Assembly (NCBI GenBank): GCA_965215715.1
Contig: OZ244129.1
Span: forward strand, 2,356,001 to 2,420,000
Origin: HXMU1428-3 sp965215715
GTDB lineage: Bacteria > Pseudomonadota > Alphaproteobacteria > Rhizobiales > HXMU1428-3
Length of the DNA stretch: 64,000 nt
Direction of reading: 5' to 3'
The notes beneath the pieces are model-generated. The model made no database searches. It was not told the origin of the DNA and worked only from the letters and a program-made list of their open reading frames with translations. The translations under genes and the position numbers were made by a program. Shown here piece by piece: positions 60,527-64,000 of this stretch. Each line of letters starts with the position of its first letter. The stretch's first letter is position 1.

Positions 60527-61939
60527 ATGGGATTATTAGATATCACAGTAGATGTATTTACTGGAGAGGCCATTCAGATTGCCTTAAATTCTGTACATGA
60601 CACTTTGTCCAAGTTAGACAAGAATGATCCTCAGTTTGGAACTGGGGGCGTGGTTCGACTCAAGCCGGGAAATTATCTTATTGAAGAACCAATTATCATT
60701 CGTAATAGTCATACCCACATTATTGGTGCAGGCAAAACGCTAACGAAACTTCGATTGCAAAAAAATATACATGGAATTGTGGTTGCAAAGGAAGCTCACG
60801 ACGAACAAAAACTTCGTGGTATAAAACTAAGTAGTTTTTCGTTGATGAGCAATGTACCACCGGTTCCAAGTAGTAATATTGACGAAATCTTTCACGATAC
60901 GGATGCAGTAGGAATTAGACTGACGAACACTGCCTATGCTGTAGTCGCTGATATGCAGATCCATGATTTCCGTGTAGGACTACGGCTTGAGGATGCTTCA
61001 AACTCAAGAATTGAACACGTTGTTTGCTCTAATACATATGAAGTTTCAGAGGATTATAAGGCTGAATTTCTAGAAAGAACTAAAGAAGAATGGAGGTTCA
61101 TTGGTTTTGATATTTATAGTTCAATAGATCGTACTGGCTGTATATCCAGTGTTTTTTTTGGTTGCCATGCCATTAATGAAGTCTCAAAGAGATCAGTTGT
61201 TCAAGGTGTTTACGAAGTAGAACGAGTAGCCAATGAACATATGATAAAAAGAGATTCTATTGGATTCAGATGCTACGGAAGGAAAATGAATGACCTGCAA
61301 TTCAGCGCAATTGAAACGTCGGGTTGCTCATATGGAATGTTTTTTGATTTTTCAGGTGCATTTTTCCATGGCCGGGACAGCAGAGGCAACCCAATAAAAA
61401 ACGCCAATGGATGGAATTCCTATGATGTACAGCTTAATACAGCCAGAATAGATCGTTTTACCAAACAGGGTATTCTTGTTAGACAAGGTGATTGGGATAC
61501 AAGAGGTCAGATTGAGCAGCCAGAGCCAGGTGTTTCAGGTCGTGTAAATGTACCTGATACATCTTTGATAATAACAAACAGCTGGTTCAACCCATCAGCC
61601 TACTACGTGGGTTTAGCAGACAGTGATGGACAAGCTATTCCTTTGACCAAAAGTCACGCTTGTATTCTGGGCGATGTGACTTCTGGGCTCATAATTACAA
61701 ACAACCAATTCCAAAATAATGCTTCGCAATGCAATATCAGCAGAAATCCTAATGTACCATTCAAGAGTGGCGTAACAGGTGTCATCCTAAACTCCAGCAG
61801 CAGATGTGTGATAGCTAACAATCTCTTTGATAGACAAAAGGGTATAGAATTAAAGCGGTGCAAAAAGATCAAGGTTGGAAAGAATATTGTTCAGACTTGG
61901 GATAGAAAGGGTGAAGATGACTACGTCATCAAGACTTAA
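60527..61939 (+). CDS. right-handed parallel beta-helix protein (pectate-lyase-like fold)
   Basis: A 470-residue protein. The N-terminal part TGGVVRLKPGNYLIEEPIIIRNSH, read here as GGVVRLKPGNY and then IIIRNSHTHIIGAGKTLT, is the typical first turn of a beta-helix lyase or tailspike-like fold. Repeated coils follow (GIRLTNTAYAVVADMQIHDF, GLRLEDASNSRIEHV, GVILNSSSRCVIANNLF). No signal peptide is seen from either start. The start is taken as the ATG at 60527, with AGGAG eleven bases upstream; a TTG 14 codons earlier is the alternative. It is notably AT-rich with atypical codons, and no sugar-metabolism neighbour is present, so it is probably acquired DNA. Substrate unknown. Confidence 0.75.
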   Translation: MGLLDITVDVFTGEAIQIALNSVHDTLSKLDKNDPQFGTGGVVRLKPGNYLIEEPIIIRNSHTHIIGAGKTLTKLRLQKNIHGIVVAKEAHDEQKLRGIKLSSFSLMSNVPPVPSSNIDEIFHDTDAVGIRLTNTAYAVVADMQIHDFRVGLRLEDASNSRIEHVVCSNTYEVSEDYKAEFLERTKEEWRFIGFDIYSSIDRTGCISSVFFGCHAINEVSKRSVVQGVYEVERVANEHMIKRDSIGFRCYGRKMNDLQFSAIETSGCSYGMFFDFSGAFFHGRDSRGNPIKNANGWNSYDVQLNTARIDRFTKQGILVRQGDWDTRGQIEQPEPGVSGRVNVPDTSLIITNSWFNPSAYYVGLADSDGQAIPLTKSHACILGDVTSGLIITNNQFQNNASQCNISRNPNVPFKSGVTGVILNSSSRCVIANNLFDRQKGIELKRCKKIKVGKNIVQTWDRKGEDDYVIKT

Positions 61940-62162
61940 ATACCGCAATTTTCTATCAGTCAGTTTGGTGATCAGTAGATCTATTATATGGGTTATCAAA
62001 GTTGTAATTACCTAGTATGTCAGGTTTGCCATTGATGTCTATTTAGGGTCAACAGCTCACTTTTAGAACCGAAACAATCCACATCAGCTAAGCAATCATT
62101 TGCGGAATATTTGATTGGTAAATCATTGTGGGGAGATCTGCTGGTGGCCCCGTTGGGGCCAG

Positions 62163-62382
62163 CTAGAGCGCGTTGCTTTTTATTGAATTCACGAAACGCT
62201 TTTCTTTTATCTCACGGGCGTTTTTTCGCTCAAAAAGCGAAAAGCCCTCCGATGGGGCGGCGCAAGGCGCCGGGCGCTTTAAAAGCGCCATGTCCGTGCT
62301 CTCTCAGGTGAGCACTCCCTTCTTCGTAAGGCAGCCTAAAGCGAAAAGATTTGTCTATCCATATAAAAGCAACGCGCTCTAG
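62163..62382. repeat. 220 bp MITE-like element with perfect 18 bp terminal inverted repeats
   Basis: CTAGAGCGCGTTGCTTTT (62163-62180) is the exact reverse complement of AAAAGCAACGCGCTCTAG (62365-62382). The ends fit a TA target duplication. Inside are the shared block TTTTATTGAATTCA and a CTCACGGGC...GCCCTCCGA hairpin unit with its own stem (TTTTTTCGCT with AGCGAAAA), then GGCGCAAGGCGCC. There is no transposase. It links the TAGAGC family with the 143 bp array family. Outside it, the rest of the 474-base gap between the beta-helix gene and thiC shows nothing clear. Confidence 0.88.
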
Positions 62383-62413
62383 AATAATTTTCTTTTTTCT
62401 TCTCAACAACCCA

Positions 62414-64000
62414 CTAAAGATCGTTGTTGCTCTCTTTCACCTTTTCTGCATCAAGGTAAACTTCAGAGCCCATTTCCTTGAACTTCTCGCTCATCTCTGC
62501 CATGCCCTGCTCTTTGTCGTTTAGCTTGGCGGCATAATCGCGCACGTCTTGCGTGATTTTCATGGAACAGAATTTTGGCCCGCACATGGAGCAGAAATGC
62601 GCCACTTTGTGTGCGTCTTTCGGCATGGTCTCATCATGGTAGGAGCGCGCTGTGTCTGGGTCGAGAGACAGGTTGAACTGGTCTTCCCATCTAAAGTCAA
62701 AGCGGGCACGAGACAATGCGTCATCGCGAATTTGTGCCGCTGGGTGGCCTTTGGCCAGGTCTGCGGCATGAGCGGCGATCTTATAGGTGATCACGCCTTC
62801 TTTCACATCATCTCTGTTGGGTAGACCCAGATGTTCTTTTGGCGTCACATAACAAAGCATGGCTGTACCGAACCAACCAATCATCGCGGCGCCAATGCCA
62901 GAGGTGATGTGATCATAGCCTGGGGCAATGTCTGTTGTTAACGGCCCCAATGTATAGAACGGGGCTTCGCCGCATTCTTTCAACTGCTTGTCAACGTTGA
63001 CCTTGATCTTTTGCATTGGTACATGGCCTGGCCCTTCGATCATCACCTGGCATCCCTTGTCCCAGGCAACCTTGGTCAACTCGCCCAAGGTTTCAAGCTC
63101 AGCAAATTGGGCCCGGTCATTGGCATCAGCAATGGAGCCAGGGCGCAAGCCATCACCTAGCGAGAAGCTGACGTCATATTTGCGCATCAAATCACAAATT
63201 TCGTCAAAGCGCTCATAAAGGAAGCTTTCCCGGTGGTGAGCCAGGCACCACTTGGCCATGATTGAACCACCGCGAGAGACAATGCCTGTTACCCGATCAG
63301 CGGTTAAGTGAATGTAGCCCAAACGCACACCGGCATGGATGGTGAAATAATCCACACCCTGCTCGCACTGTTCAATCAATGTGTCTTTGTAAACTTCCCA
63401 ATCCAGTTTCACCGGATCGCCATTGACCTTTTCCAGTGCTTGGTAAATCGGCACAGTGCCAATGGGCACAGGTGCGTTGCGGATGATCCATTCTCTGGTG
63501 TTATGAATGTTGCGCCCGGTGGACAGGTCCATCACCGTATCAGCGCCCCAGCGGATCGACCAGATCATCTTTTCAACTTCTTCTTCAATTGAAGAGGTCA
63601 CCGCACTGTTGCCAATGTTGGCATTGATTTTGGTCAAAAAGTTACGGCCAATGATCATTGGCTCTAATTCAGCGTGGTTGATGTTGGAGGGAATGATCGC
63701 GCGCCCGCGTGCGATTTCATCGCGCACAAATTCTGGCGTGATGTGCTCTGGCAAGTTGGCGCCAAAATTCTCGCCTTGGTCCAGTTGTTCGCGGGCATAC
63801 TCGAGTGCTTTTTCACGCCCTAAATTTTCGCGCTCAGCCACATAAATCATTTCTTTGGTGATAATCCCGGCGCGGGCATATTCAAGTTGCGTGATAGGAT
63901 GCCCGTCCTCGCCAACCAAAGGCCCATAAGAGACAGGGAATTGGCGCGCCAAATGATCGCCAGAGACATTGCCATTATCTTCTGGTTTGACCTCGCGCCC
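62414..64000 (-). CDS. thiC: phosphomethylpyrimidine synthase ThiC, 5' part beyond right edge
   Basis: The C-terminal 528 codons of ThiC, a radical-SAM enzyme that converts aminoimidazole ribotide to the pyrimidine of thiamine. Motifs are QLEYARAGIITKEMIYVAERE, INANIGNSAVTSS, MIEGPGHVPMQ and the C-terminal 4Fe-4S motif HFCSMCGPKFC. The reading frame continues to the window edge (REVKPEDNGNVSGDH), so the true start is outside; the in-frame TTG at 63950-63952 is not the start. A TPP riboswitch, if present, would lie beyond the right edge. The gene makes the cofactor needed by AcoAB, and its 3' end is partly duplicated at 58.8 kb. Confidence 0.97.
   Translation of the reverse strand, partial: GREVKPEDNGNVSGDHLARQFPVSYGPLVGEDGHPITQLEYARAGIITKEMIYVAERENLGREKALEYAREQLDQGENFGANLPEHITPEFVRDEIARGRAIIPSNINHAELEPMIIGRNFLTKINANIGNSAVTSSIEEEVEKMIWSIRWGADTVMDLSTGRNIHNTREWIIRNAPVPIGTVPIYQALEKVNGDPVKLDWEVYKDTLIEQCEQGVDYFTIHAGVRLGYIHLTADRVTGIVSRGGSIMAKWCLAHHRESFLYERFDEICDLMRKYDVSFSLGDGLRPGSIADANDRAQFAELETLGELTKVAWDKGCQVMIEGPGHVPMQKIKVNVDKQLKECGEAPFYTLGPLTTDIAPGYDHITSGIGAAMIGWFGTAMLCYVTPKEHLGLPNRDDVKEGVITYKIAAHAADLAKGHPAAQIRDDALSRARFDFRWEDQFNLSLDPDTARSYHDETMPKDAHKVAHFCSMCGPKFCSMKITQDVRDYAAKLNDKEQGMAEMSEKFKEMGSEVYLDAEKVKESNNDL

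Noticed and set aside
58810..62563. Integrative element with integrase at thiC
   Set aside because: No integrase or recombinase gene is found between the two thiC ends; only the duplicated end is supported.

Overview
The window looks like the chromosome of a facultatively chemolithotrophic alphaproteobacterium, most likely Hyphomicrobiales (Rhizobiales)-like. The reasons are the mutS-glnD pair, a RegB/RegA-SenC redox regulatory set, neighbouring ethylmalonyl-CoA pathway genes (ccr, mcd), a hup-type hydrogenase accessory cluster in Rhizobium/Rhodobacter order, and many short palindromic intergenic repeats that begin with TAGAGC. No rRNA, tRNA, CRISPR array, phage or transposase gene was recognised.

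Layout. 1-5.3 kb (minus strand): (2S)-methylsuccinyl-CoA dehydrogenase (cut by the left edge), an unknown 718-residue acidic and proline-rich protein, and crotonyl-CoA carboxylase/reductase. 5.7-10.3 kb: a small, apparently frame-broken membrane protein, trmD, a universal-stress-like protein and a Lon-family (YcbZ/LonH-type) protease. 10.8-13.7 kb: regA, regB and divergent senC. 14-20 kb: a YgjP-type metalloprotease, a 2OG-Fe(II) oxygenase, an SDR protein, and a PGM1-type ATP-grasp ligase next to an M14-type metallopeptidase. 20-32.7 kb: maeB, mutS, glnD, an HNH nuclease, a carboxylesterase, a GltS-like FMN protein and an OmpA-family protein. 33-38.6 kb: a very large secreted protein with four haem c motifs, a small Lys/Cys-rich secreted protein, and soxB.

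39.0-50.5 kb is the centrepiece: a tightly packed 13-gene run hupD-F-G-H-I-J-K-hypA-hypB-hupR-hupT-hupU-hupV. It sits behind a near-perfect sigma-54 promoter with an IHF site and two matching inverted repeats (TTACCA-N10-TGGTAA). It encodes hydrogenase maturation factors plus a complete H2-sensing circuit (sensor hydrogenase HupUV, kinase HupT, NtrC-type regulator HupR). The energy-conserving subunits HupS/HupL are not in the window.

51.4-57.9 kb: a sulfide dehydrogenase flavoprotein (FccB/SoxF type), a small secreted protein, a hairpin-rich non-coding stretch, and an acetoin dehydrogenase operon (acoA-acoB-acoC plus a SnoaL-like gene). 58-64 kb: AT-richer accessory genes (an unknown protein, a secreted beta-propeller, a parallel beta-helix protein) between a decayed copy of the thiC 3' end and intact thiC, which is cut by the right edge.

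Several repeat families fill the gaps: TAGAGC-ended hairpin arrays with 55, 60 and 62 bp periods, a 40 bp element with core CCCACCAGCAACCGC, and a 143 bp tandem array whose hairpin stems differ between copies but stay self-complementary. Together the genes suggest growth on acetate/C2 compounds and acetoin, with H2 and reduced sulfur as electron donors under redox control.
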